Assembly (NCBI GenBank): GCA_016784545.1
Contig: JADHUM010000030.1
Span: forward strand, 1-44,358
Direction: 5' to 3'
Length of the DNA: 44,358 bases
Source of the DNA: Candidatus Neomarinimicrobiota bacterium
Lineage (GTDB): Bacteria > Fidelibacterota > UBA8477 > JABMPR01
A program made the translations under genes and the position numbers. The first letter of the stretch is position 1; each line of letters starts with the position of its first letter. A model generated the notes under the pieces. The model did not search any database and was not told the DNA's origin. It worked only from the letters and a program-made list of their open reading frames with translations. Shown in pieces: positions 25,332 to 31,945 of the stretch.

Positions 25332-26492
25332 ATGCGAATGAAGATCATCCATAACATGATAGCCTGGCTCAAAAGACTCCGCGAAGAAGGTGTCTTGGAC
25401 CTACTGGTGATCCTTTGGGTCATACTTTTTGTAGGTGGCATTGCAGTTTTTCTGTTGGATTACACATCAAATGATCGTCAGATCACCAACGTCTTCGATG
25501 CCTTTTACTGGGCCTGGGTAACCATGACCACGGTTGGCTTTGGTGACTTGACTCCAGTTACACCGGCAGCCAGAATCGCTGCGTCTATCATGATGTTTTT
25601 CTCCATGGCTTTGATCTCATTCTTTACGGCTACCATTTCATCCATCTTTGTAGCCAGGAAAATCAGAGAGGGTAAAGGTTTGGAAAAATTAAATTATAAC
25701 GACCATTATATCATCTGCGGGTGGAATGATCTGGCAGATGAATTATTGGAAACATTACTCAAGCACAATCAAAAAGACGACACGCCCATTGTGCTCATCA
25801 ATGAATTGACAGAAGATGAAATCGATACCTGGCGCTCTACCCTGAATGCCAGCCATCTCGGTTTTGTCCGTGGCGATTTTACCCAAGACACGGTGCTTAA
25901 CAAAGCCAGCGTCTCCAAAGCCAAGGCCGTTCTCATTTTACCAAACCTGATCAAAGCCAGCGAGGCAGAAGCAGATGAAAAAACAGCCCTGGCCACCTAT
26001 TCCATTAAAGCCCTGGCCCCCAAGACCAAAGTCTATGCCTATATCCTTCATTATGAAAATAAAGCCAAGCTCCGTCGCGCCAAGGCCGATGGTATCATCA
26101 TTGCTGACGAATTCGGACCCTTCCTGGGAGCCAATCAGTTGTTTAACCCTGGAATTCCAGCCTTCCTTTCTGAAATCTTGAATACAGACCAAAACCGTCT
26201 TGAGACCAAGGAAATTCCAGAGCGCATGGTTGGGAAAACCTACGCCGAATTGTTTGCCCAATCCTTTGAAGAGCATAACATGATCCTGCTGGGTGTGTTT
26301 CAGGAAGAGGGCAGTGCCGGTATTGGAGATTTTCTCAGTGCCGATTCAGGTGATTATCTCGACCAGTTTATTGCTGCCAAACTCAAGGCGGCCGGACGAG
26401 GTGTCACAGATGAACAAAAGATTAAAATGCGCATTAATCCGGAGAAGGACTATATCCTTAAATCCGGCGAGCAGATGATTTTGTTAAAATAA
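25332..26492 (+). CDS. Potassium channel with cytoplasmic RCK/TrkA-N domains
   Basis: A 386-residue two-helix K+ channel. Membrane helices lie at about residues 22-43 and 82-107, with the pore loop and selectivity filter TVGFGD at 67-72. The cytoplasmic part begins with a Rossmann-like RCK domain (YIICGWNDLADELLE, about 126-140) containing the NIKASEA-like NLIKASEAEADEKTA segment. It ends in a C-terminal RCK-C-like portion (KDYILKSGEQMILLK). It resembles MthK or Kch-type channels gated by ligand binding to the RCK ring. The gene for a cyclic-nucleotide-binding protein starts 24 bp downstream. The start is uncertain between ATGs at 25332 and 25338. Confidence 0.93.
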   Translation: MRMKIIHNMIAWLKRLREEGVLDLLVILWVILFVGGIAVFLLDYTSNDRQITNVFDAFYWAWVTMTTVGFGDLTPVTPAARIAASIMMFFSMALISFFTATISSIFVARKIREGKGLEKLNYNDHYIICGWNDLADELLETLLKHNQKDDTPIVLINELTEDEIDTWRSTLNASHLGFVRGDFTQDTVLNKASVSKAKAVLILPNLIKASEAEADEKTALATYSIKALAPKTKVYAYILHYENKAKLRRAKADGIIIADEFGPFLGANQLFNPGIPAFLSEILNTDQNRLETKEIPERMVGKTYAELFAQSFEEHNMILLGVFQEEGSAGIGDFLSADSGDYLDQFIAAKLKAAGRGVTDEQKIKMRINPEKDYILKSGEQMILLK

Positions 26493-26516
26493 ACCTAACC
26501 AGAAACCGAGTAGCCT

Positions 26517-27020
26517 ATGCCTCACATACAACATCTCAAGAATTGTCCCTTGTTTAAGGGTGTGACTGAAGAGGAAATTGCAGTTTATCGACCTGCAACC
26601 AGGCAGGTTTCCTACAAAGCAGGTGAAGCCATCATGACTGAGGGCAAGCCTGGAGATACCCTGGTCATCCTGATTAAGGGAGAGGTGACCATCAGCAAAA
26701 AATTAACCCTGCTCGGCGACGAAGAAACAGACACCAAAGACAAAACCTTTATCACCCTAAATGATGAATCCAGACCCTTCTTTGGGGAAATGGCCATGCT
26801 CATGGAAGACTCCATACGCACGGCATCGGTGATAGCGTCTACCGATTGTGAAATAGTGATAATGGAGAAAGACGCTTTTAAAGCAGCCAGTATAAAACAT
26901 CCATCAGTAGGTTTTCAGGTCATGGAAAATATTGCAAAAAAATTGGCTGCCAATCTGGAACGAGAAAGCAAAAACGTACTAAAATTGACCACAGCCTTTA
27001 GTTTAATCCTGGAAGAATAG
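26517..27020 (+). CDS. Stand-alone cyclic nucleotide-binding domain protein
   Basis: A 167-residue single-domain protein of the CRP/cNMP-binding fold. LFKGVTEEEIAVYRPATRQV, the GEAIMTEGKPGDTLVILIKG barrel and the phosphate-binding cassette FGEMAMLMEDSIRTASV (about residues 89-105) are clear. The Arg of RTAS, which pairs with the cyclic phosphate, is present. There is no DNA-binding helix-turn-helix. The gene follows the K+ channel gene by 24 bp. The protein may therefore regulate that channel in trans, comparable to the C-terminal domain of cyclic-nucleotide-gated channels. That link is inference from gene order. Confidence 0.9.
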   Translation: MPHIQHLKNCPLFKGVTEEEIAVYRPATRQVSYKAGEAIMTEGKPGDTLVILIKGEVTISKKLTLLGDEETDTKDKTFITLNDESRPFFGEMAMLMEDSIRTASVIASTDCEIVIMEKDAFKAASIKHPSVGFQVMENIAKKLAANLERESKNVLKLTTAFSLILEE

Positions 27021-27120
27021 AATTCGTAAAGCGTAAATAGTCACTGCAGCGAAAGGTGTGAAACAAGGCGATTCGTTCTGTTCGTCTCTTTCGATGTAAA
27101 AAAAGAAAGAAAGCATAGAT

Positions 27121-27603
27121 ATGAACATTGAAAAAAATAAGGTCGTAAGCATCGATTATACACTGACCAATGACCATGGTGAAGTATTAGACAGCAGCTC
27201 TGATCGCGAACCTCTCGCCTATTTACATGGCAATGGCGGACTCATCCCCGGTCTGGAAAAGGAACTTGAGGGCAAGGTCAAAGGCGACAAGCTGGTGGCT
27301 ATTATTGCCCCTGATCAGGCCTATGGCGTGCGGAGTGAAGAGTTGGTTCAGGAAATCCCCCTGGAAAATTTCCACGATGCAAATGAGGTTAAAGTCGGCG
27401 CCCAGTTTCAGGTCCAGAATGGTGAACAGGTTCACATCGCCACCGTGACGACAATTGGTGATAAATCAGCCACCGTCGATATGAATCATCCCCTGGCTGA
27501 CGAAACCCTGCATTTTGATGTAGAGGTTATGGATGTCCGTGAACCCAGCCAAGAAGAACTGGAACATGGGCATGTCCATGGTGCCGGTGGACATCATCAT
27601 TAA
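27121..27603 (+). CDS. slyD: FKBP-type peptidyl-prolyl isomerase SlyD
   Basis: A 160-residue SlyD-type FKBP with the inserted-flap chaperone domain. VSIDYTLTNDHGEVLDSS, then PLAYLHGNGGLIPGLEKELE and the IAPDQAYG motif are typical. The C-terminus is His-rich (HGHVHGAGGHHH), as in SlyD proteins that bind nickel and assist hydrogenase or metalloprotein maturation. The tail is shorter than that of Escherichia coli. No hydrogenase genes are nearby. A hairpin with a T-run follows about 30 bp after the stop codon. Confidence 0.95.
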   Translation: MNIEKNKVVSIDYTLTNDHGEVLDSSSDREPLAYLHGNGGLIPGLEKELEGKVKGDKLVAIIAPDQAYGVRSEELVQEIPLENFHDANEVKVGAQFQVQNGEQVHIATVTTIGDKSATVDMNHPLADETLHFDVEVMDVREPSQEELEHGHVHGAGGHHH

Positions 27604-27634
27604 TTATAAATGATGAATGGTGAATGATGAATGA

Positions 27635-27659
27635 GGGCGGCCAGGTGCTGCCCTTTTTT
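27635..27659 (+). terminator. Rho-independent terminator after slyD
   Basis: GGGCGGC (27635-27641), a 5-nt loop CAGGT, then GCTGCCC (27647-27653) form a 7-bp stem with one G-U pair, followed directly by six T residues. Confidence 0.75.
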
Positions 27660-27755
27660 CATCGCGAGAAAGTCAAAGACCGACGAAGCGATCTGGGCAA
27701 GATTCCTGTTCAACCATTTAGAGATTGCCGCGGTCGCTACACTCCCTCGCAATGA
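27660..27755 (+). repeat. Two-hairpin dispersed repeat, copy C
   Basis: Matches copies A and D in order: ATCGCGAGAAAGTC, AAGACCGACGAAGCGATCT, a variable middle, then AGATTGCCGCGGTCGCTAC and CCCTCGCAATGAC. Confidence 0.8.
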
Positions 27756-27971
27756 CCATCATGGGATTATCTCGGCCACCAAGACCCAAATGTCAAATTT
27801 CAAGTATCCAATCAACATCACTGTTCATTCGACCAATTCGTGACATTCCTGTCAAAAAAGTAACCCAATGCGACCAGCCTACGCTTCCAGCTACAGCCTG
27901 GCAGGCGGGGCTCAGTATGACGCGCGGGAGTGTGTCATCACCCCTCCCAAATTTCAAATTTCCAGTTTCAG

Positions 27972-28574
27972 TTAATACTTAACCGAACACCCATAAGGTT
28001 TCGAAATACTGTTGCTGATGGGCTGACCAGCCAGCGCCTCATCCAGGGCTAAGGAAACAAAATTTTTGGCTCGGGAAATATCCTCGATTTTGGTCGAGCG
28101 GATATTATCAATACCACCGGCGTATACCAGTTGACCTTGAGGGTCAATGATGAAAATGTGAGGTGTGGTTCGAGCGCCATACGCTCTTCCAACCTGACCA
28201 TCGGCATCAATGAGATATGCTGAGAATGCCGCGCCATGATCTTTGGAGCGTCTCAAGATTTCGTCTGCGGAGAAGTTTCCCTGTTTTCCCGACGCTGACG
28301 AATTGATGGCCAACCAGACTACATCCTTTCCAGTATACTTCTTTTGCAGGGATTGCATATTGCCGCTGTCATAGTGCTTTTTTACAAAGGGACAGTCATA
28401 ATTAACCCATTCCAACACCACATACTTCCCGCGGTATTCTTTGAGTTGATGTACCTTGCCATTGGGATCATTTAAAGAAAAGTCAGGGGCTGCATTCCCC
28501 ACCTGCAGATCCTGGCCAAAACCAGTGATGGCTATTAAAAGAGTGAGTCCTGAAATCATGATATGCTTTAGACG
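27972..28574 (-). CDS. Exported redoxin (AhpC/TSA-thioredoxin-like) protein
   Basis: A thioredoxin-fold protein of 200 residues from the ATG at 28572-28574, which is preceded by AAGGAGA. A signal peptide (MISGLTLLIAITGFGQ region) sends it to the periplasm. The core VGNAAPDFSLNDPNGKVHQL and WVNYDCPFVKKHYDSGNMQ carries one redox Cys (YDCPFVKKH) without a CxxC partner; a second Cys lies at the end (KPYGCSVKY), a pattern typical of this exported redoxin subfamily. ARTTPHIFIIDPQG is the cis-Pro region. It lies 13 bp downstream of a DsbD-N-like gene, which suggests a periplasmic thiol-redox pair. Confidence 0.9.
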   Translation of the reverse strand, partial: RLKHIMISGLTLLIAITGFGQDLQVGNAAPDFSLNDPNGKVHQLKEYRGKYVVLEWVNYDCPFVKKHYDSGNMQSLQKKYTGKDVVWLAINSSASGKQGNFSADEILRRSKDHGAAFSAYLIDADGQVGRAYGARTTPHIFIIDPQGQLVYAGGIDNIRSTKIEDISRAKNFVSLALDEALAGQPISNSISKPYGCSVKY

Positions 28575-28587
28575 CATGGGTGTCTCC

Positions 28588-29406
28588 TTATGGTAATTGT
28601 TCATGGATAATTGAAGGGGTGGTTATGAGGCCCCCAGGTGAGTCGCTGTTTAGTACAAGCACACCATATAGGACTTCTGGGGTGATGTTCAAATCTTTTT
28701 GTAAGGGAATGCGTATCCTGTCCCGGAAAACACCGTGCTGTATTTGAACAGGTGTTCCAGAATCATAAATCATTTCATCAAAAGGGAAAAAATCGGCACT
28801 CCGTAGCCGCTTGCTCCAGGGATAACGCTTTAAGGCCAGCTCGATGTGATCTCCCTTGTGAGCAATTCGATCTATTTGCCTCGTAAAGGCTTGTGGAAAA
28901 CTTAATTCAGCGCGCTCAACCAGACGGGTCCATTCCGCTTTTTCTGATCCCGGAGAATCACTTCCAATCAGAACAAAATGATGCCTTGAAGAGCCCGGCT
29001 GGCAAAGATCCTTGCATTCAAGCCAGTTGATATCCACCCTGAAGCTGTTGCTGTCGGCAACTTCATCAGGTGCCTGGATGTTAAAAAGATAGATGGCTTC
29101 CTCATCGTGGATGAAAGTAGTGATTCCCGCTTCCACATGTCTTGTCGGTGCAGGCTCACGCTGTCTGATCAGCTGGAAGCGCTCCGGGAGATTCCACTCA
29201 AAGGTGGTGGGCATCCCGGCCTCACCAGGATTTTGCCAGTAGGTGTGCCAGTCTGGTTCCATTGAGAATATCACTGCAATTTCAAAGGACTCACCAGGTG
29301 AAACTGCCTGAACCAGTGGAATGACTTCCACAGAAACCATGGCCTGGTTTGCAGCTTGTACAAGTGGACTAATCAGGAGAAGAGCGGTTAAGAGTCGAGC
29401 AGTAAT
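28588..29406 (-). CDS. Periplasmic DsbD N-terminal-like (thiol:disulfide interchange) protein, probable ATT start
   Basis: Matches the DsbC/DsbD-like N-terminal domain family: IFSMEPDWHTYWQNPGEAG, the redox pair in NWLECKDLCQPG, and no membrane segments following. The first ATG (29340) would remove the export signal. Upstream in the same frame the sequence reads TARLLTALLLISPLVQAA, a convincing signal peptide. It begins at ATT 29404-29406, exactly 7 nt after AGAGGA. The frame is closed by TAA further upstream and offers no ATG, GTG or TTG. With the ATT start the protein has about 272 residues. It probably supplies electrons to, or receives them from, the redoxin gene product 13 bp downstream. 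Confidence 0.8.
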   Translation of the reverse strand: MTARLLTALLLISPLVQAANQAMVSVEVIPLVQAVSPGESFEIAVIFSMEPDWHTYWQNPGEAGMPTTFEWNLPERFQLIRQREPAPTRHVEAGITTFIHDEEAIYLFNIQAPDEVADSNSFRVDINWLECKDLCQPGSSRHHFVLIGSDSPGSEKAEWTRLVERAELSFPQAFTRQIDRIAHKGDHIELALKRYPWSKRLRSADFFPFDEMIYDSGTPVQIQHGVFRDRIRIPLQKDLNITPEVLYGVLVLNSDSPGGLITTPSIIHEQLP

Positions 29407-29996
29407 AGCGGTTTCCTCTTGGATGAATGGTTAATGGTGACAACAAAAGTAACGATAGTTTCTGCCCACTTGTTCCGCAAGCGAAAGTTTATGCCCATGA
29501 GAAGCTCGACCATGGACATGTCCAGAGTACGGGTGGGTCCAATCATTAAGTAAATGGGGATAAGCCTGCCCTTATGGCAAGAAGTCGGAGATTGCCGCAC
29601 TCATTGCATTCGCTGCAATGACAGAAAGGACAAATCCCAATATGTCTTCGCGAGAAGGTCGAAGACCGACGACGCGATCTCGATTCATCCACCAACCAAG
29701 GATCTGGAGATTGCCACACTCACTCCGTTCGCTCGCAATGACAGTTTCTGTTGATCCGAATCCGGTTCCACGAGGAGGCATACAGCAATATTTCCCCCAG
29801 TTTCCAGTTTCAAATCAACATTAGTATTCATTCACTCAATTCGTTCCATTCGTGTTCAAAAGAAAGCATAACCCCTTGCTCCCCGCCCCCCCCAGTTTCA
29901 AGTTTCAAACCTCACGGAGTATTAGCCCTGAGCACTGTCCCCAACTATATTGCCTGGAACCCATTTATTTGGACCCAAAAGCCAGGAAAGCCACCC
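29407..29996. other. Repeat-rich divergent intergenic region
   Basis: About 590 bp between the DsbD-N-like gene and the glycosidase-like lipoprotein gene. It has a half copy of the two-hairpin repeat (29585-29622, GGAGATTGCCGCACTCATTG...CAATGACAG), a full copy at 29645-29744, and low-complexity CCAGTTTC/AAGTTTCAAA stretches up to about 29915. No gene is supported; a long open frame running into the lipoprotein gene from 29751 is repeat-derived. Confidence 0.65.
29645..29744 (+). repeat. Two-hairpin dispersed repeat, copy D (most regular)
   Basis: Reads TCTTCGCGAGAAGGTCGAAG, then ACCGACGACGCGATCTCG, a variable middle, then GAGATTGCCACACTCACTCC and GTTCGCTCGCAATGACAG. Inner arms GGTC/GACC and outer arms TCGCG/CGCGA form the first hairpin; ATTGC/GCAAT close the second. 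Confidence 0.85.
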
Positions 29997-31523
29997 ATGA
30001 AACACACCACGCTATTGATCATTGTCGCGATAATCCTTGCTGCCTGTGCGGCACCACAGCCACCCATTGTACCAGAGCAAAAGGAACGGCCAGCGACTGA
30101 AGCCAGGCCTGATTTTGAAATTCCCAGAGAGTTTCGGGCGGCCTGGGTAGCCACCGTCGCCAATATTGATTGGCCCAGCAAACCCGGTCTTAGTACTGCC
30201 GAGCAACAAGCTGAAGCCATCAGCCTTCTGGATAGTGCAGTGATCCTTAACCTCAACGCCATAGTATTTCAGGTGCGACCCCAGTGTGATGCCCTTTATG
30301 AGAGCAATCTGGAACCCTGGTCTTACTTTCTTACCGGTGAGCAGGGTAAGGCACCAGAACCTTTTTATGATCCCCTGAGCTTTTGGGTGGAAGAATCCCA
30401 CAAACGTGGGTTAGAACTCCATACCTGGTTTAATCCCTACCGCGCCCACCATCCAAACGGACAGAAGAATGAAACCTCAGTCATTGCAACCCGCCCGGAA
30501 ATCGTCCGCGAAATTGACAATGGCTATTTCTGGCTGGATCCATCCATGCAGGCCACCCAGAACTATTCCTTTGATGTGGTTATGGATGTGGTCAAACGCT
30601 ATGATATCGATGGTGTTCATTTTGATGATTACTTCTACCCCTACAGCAGTATTGAATTTCCCGATAGCACACAATGGGAAGCCTACCTGGAAAACGGAGG
30701 AAGCCTTGAGCGTCATGACTGGCGCCGCGAAGCTGTAAATGTTTTTATCAAGCGGGTCTATGAGGGCATCAAAGCTGAAAAAAACTGGGTCAAGTTTGGC
30801 CTCAGTCCATTTGGAATCTGGCGTCCTGGCAATCCGCCTTCAATCAAAGGCTATGACCAATACGACAAACTCTATGCAGATGCAAAACTGTGGCTCAACG
30901 AAGGCTGGGTGGATTACTGGACCCCTCAGCTCTATTGGCCCACACGCAAAATCCCCCAGAGCTATCCCGTCCTGCTGGGTTGGTGGGTTAGTCAAAACTC
31001 CCACAACAGAAATCTCTGGCCTGGTCTTTTTACCAGCAAGATCAATGATGAAGCTTCCGCCCTGGAAAACTTCAGTCAGATTATGATAACACGTGGAATG
31101 GTTCCTGATGGTCCAGGTAATGTTCACTTTTCCATGAAGGCCCTCCAGCGTAATTATGGAGGCATTTCAGATATCCTGCTTGGTGGTCCATATAGACACC
31201 CCGCGCTTATTCCTGCTTCTCCTTGGCTTGACAATCAGCCCCCTGTTGCTCCCCTGGTGGAAATCGAACCCAAAGAAGGCAATGTCCACATCAATTGGTT
31301 TCATGAGGATGTGGATGATGTCAACCAATGGGTGGTTTATTTCCAGAGAGGCAGGCACCGGGATTACCAGATTTTGACTTCCGATAACGAAGCTTATGTC
31401 CTACCCCTGGTCATCCGCTCCGAGGATGGTATGACGCCGCCCCAAATATTGGATACCATTGCTGTATCTGCAGTAGATCGTCTGGGTAATGAGAGTGAAC
31501 GAGTTTATATCCCGGTGAGATAG
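29997..31523 (+). CDS. Family 10-like glycosyl hydrolase (GHL10/DUF187) lipoprotein
   Basis: A 508-residue lipoprotein. The ATG at 29997 opens a signal with lipobox LAAC (MKHTTLLIIVAIILAACAAP) and AGGAAA about 9 nt upstream. The catalytic-type TIM-barrel domain matches the GHL10/DUF187 family (YngK-like): REFRAAWVATVANIDWPS, LNLNAIVFQVRPQCDALY, HTWFNPYRAHHPNG and DIDGVHFDDYFYPY. A short Fn3-like beta domain ends the protein (PPVAPLVEIEPKEGNVHINW). Members act on peptidoglycan-related or other glycans. It is probably attached to an envelope membrane. The upstream region is repeat-rich, and a transposase remnant follows. Confidence 0.9.
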   Translation: MKHTTLLIIVAIILAACAAPQPPIVPEQKERPATEARPDFEIPREFRAAWVATVANIDWPSKPGLSTAEQQAEAISLLDSAVILNLNAIVFQVRPQCDALYESNLEPWSYFLTGEQGKAPEPFYDPLSFWVEESHKRGLELHTWFNPYRAHHPNGQKNETSVIATRPEIVREIDNGYFWLDPSMQATQNYSFDVVMDVVKRYDIDGVHFDDYFYPYSSIEFPDSTQWEAYLENGGSLERHDWRREAVNVFIKRVYEGIKAEKNWVKFGLSPFGIWRPGNPPSIKGYDQYDKLYADAKLWLNEGWVDYWTPQLYWPTRKIPQSYPVLLGWWVSQNSHNRNLWPGLFTSKINDEASALENFSQIMITRGMVPDGPGNVHFSMKALQRNYGGISDILLGGPYRHPALIPASPWLDNQPPVAPLVEIEPKEGNVHINWFHEDVDDVNQWVVYFQRGRHRDYQILTSDNEAYVLPLVIRSEDGMTPPQILDTIAVSAVDRLGNESERVYIPVR

Positions 31524-31544
31524 TGTCATAACTGACTATTTGCA

Positions 31545-31760
31545 GGTTGTCTTTCTGAGGCTGTGTTCGGTCAGATCAAGGCGAATCGTCAGTTCAGGCG
31601 GTTCCTGCTTCGTGGTCTTGATAAGGTAACCATCGAGTTCGGATTGGTAGCCATTGCCCATAATCTCATGAAACGATGGCAAAGAATCATGATGCTACTG
31701 AAAAATACAGACATTATTGTGGCTGAAAGACTGCTTTTAGTACCAAGGTTCAAAAATTAA
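31545..31760 (+). pseudogene. Transposase C-terminal remnant (IS1182-like)
   Basis: An open stretch encodes SEAVFGQIKANRQFRRFLLR followed by GLDKVTIEFGLVAIAHNLMK and ends at TAA 31758-31760. EAVFGQIK(H/A)N..FRRF.LRGL.KV..E..L..IAHNL is the recognisable C-terminus of IS1182-family DDE transposases. The catalytic upstream part is missing: the gene for the glycosidase-like lipoprotein ends at 31523. The fragment therefore lacks activity and marks an old insertion. Confidence 0.82.
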
Positions 31761-31820
31761 CGCAGGGACTCTGTATGTTTATCAATCTGTGCAAATCCGT
31801 GTGAATCCGTGGTTAAAAAC

Positions 31821-31855
31821 AAAAGAGGCCGCCTCATGTTCTGAGACAGCCCCTT
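31821..31855. repeat. Candidate IS end or hairpin downstream of the transposase remnant
   Basis: AAAAGAGGCCGCCTCA at 31821-31836 is of the type seen at IS1182-element ends. It also forms an imperfect inverted repeat with TGAGACAGCC at 31842-31851 (8 of 10 positions complementary). It could be the terminal repeat of the decayed element or a simple hairpin. Sequence at about 31776-31815 (AATCTGTGCAAATCCGTG) is another widely dispersed type of repeat. Confidence 0.5.
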
Positions 31856-31945
31856 CATTCTTTATCCAACATTCCTTAAGGGCTGTTCAATACCTATATT
31901 CCCAGACACAATTTTTGCAAAACTTTTTGGCGAAGGGACTCCACG

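Larger units (their letters stand above)
27604..27971. other. Intergenic region between convergent slyD and redoxin genes
   Basis: No gene is supported. It holds a TGATGAATG-type short tandem tract, the slyD terminator, a full copy of the two-hairpin repeat and a low-complexity stretch up to the redoxin stop codon. The only open frames have repeat-derived translations. Confidence 0.6.

Noticed and set aside
29388-29600. 70-codon minus-strand ORF upstream of the DsbD-N-like gene
   Set aside because: No recognised domain and no good start site. It overlaps repeat sequence at one end and the signal-peptide codons of the downstream gene at the other.
29585-29744. Repeats at 29.6-29.7 kb as a CRISPR array
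   Set aside because: The copies are long, imperfect, palindromic and widely scattered over the window, unlike regular short direct repeats with unique spacers.
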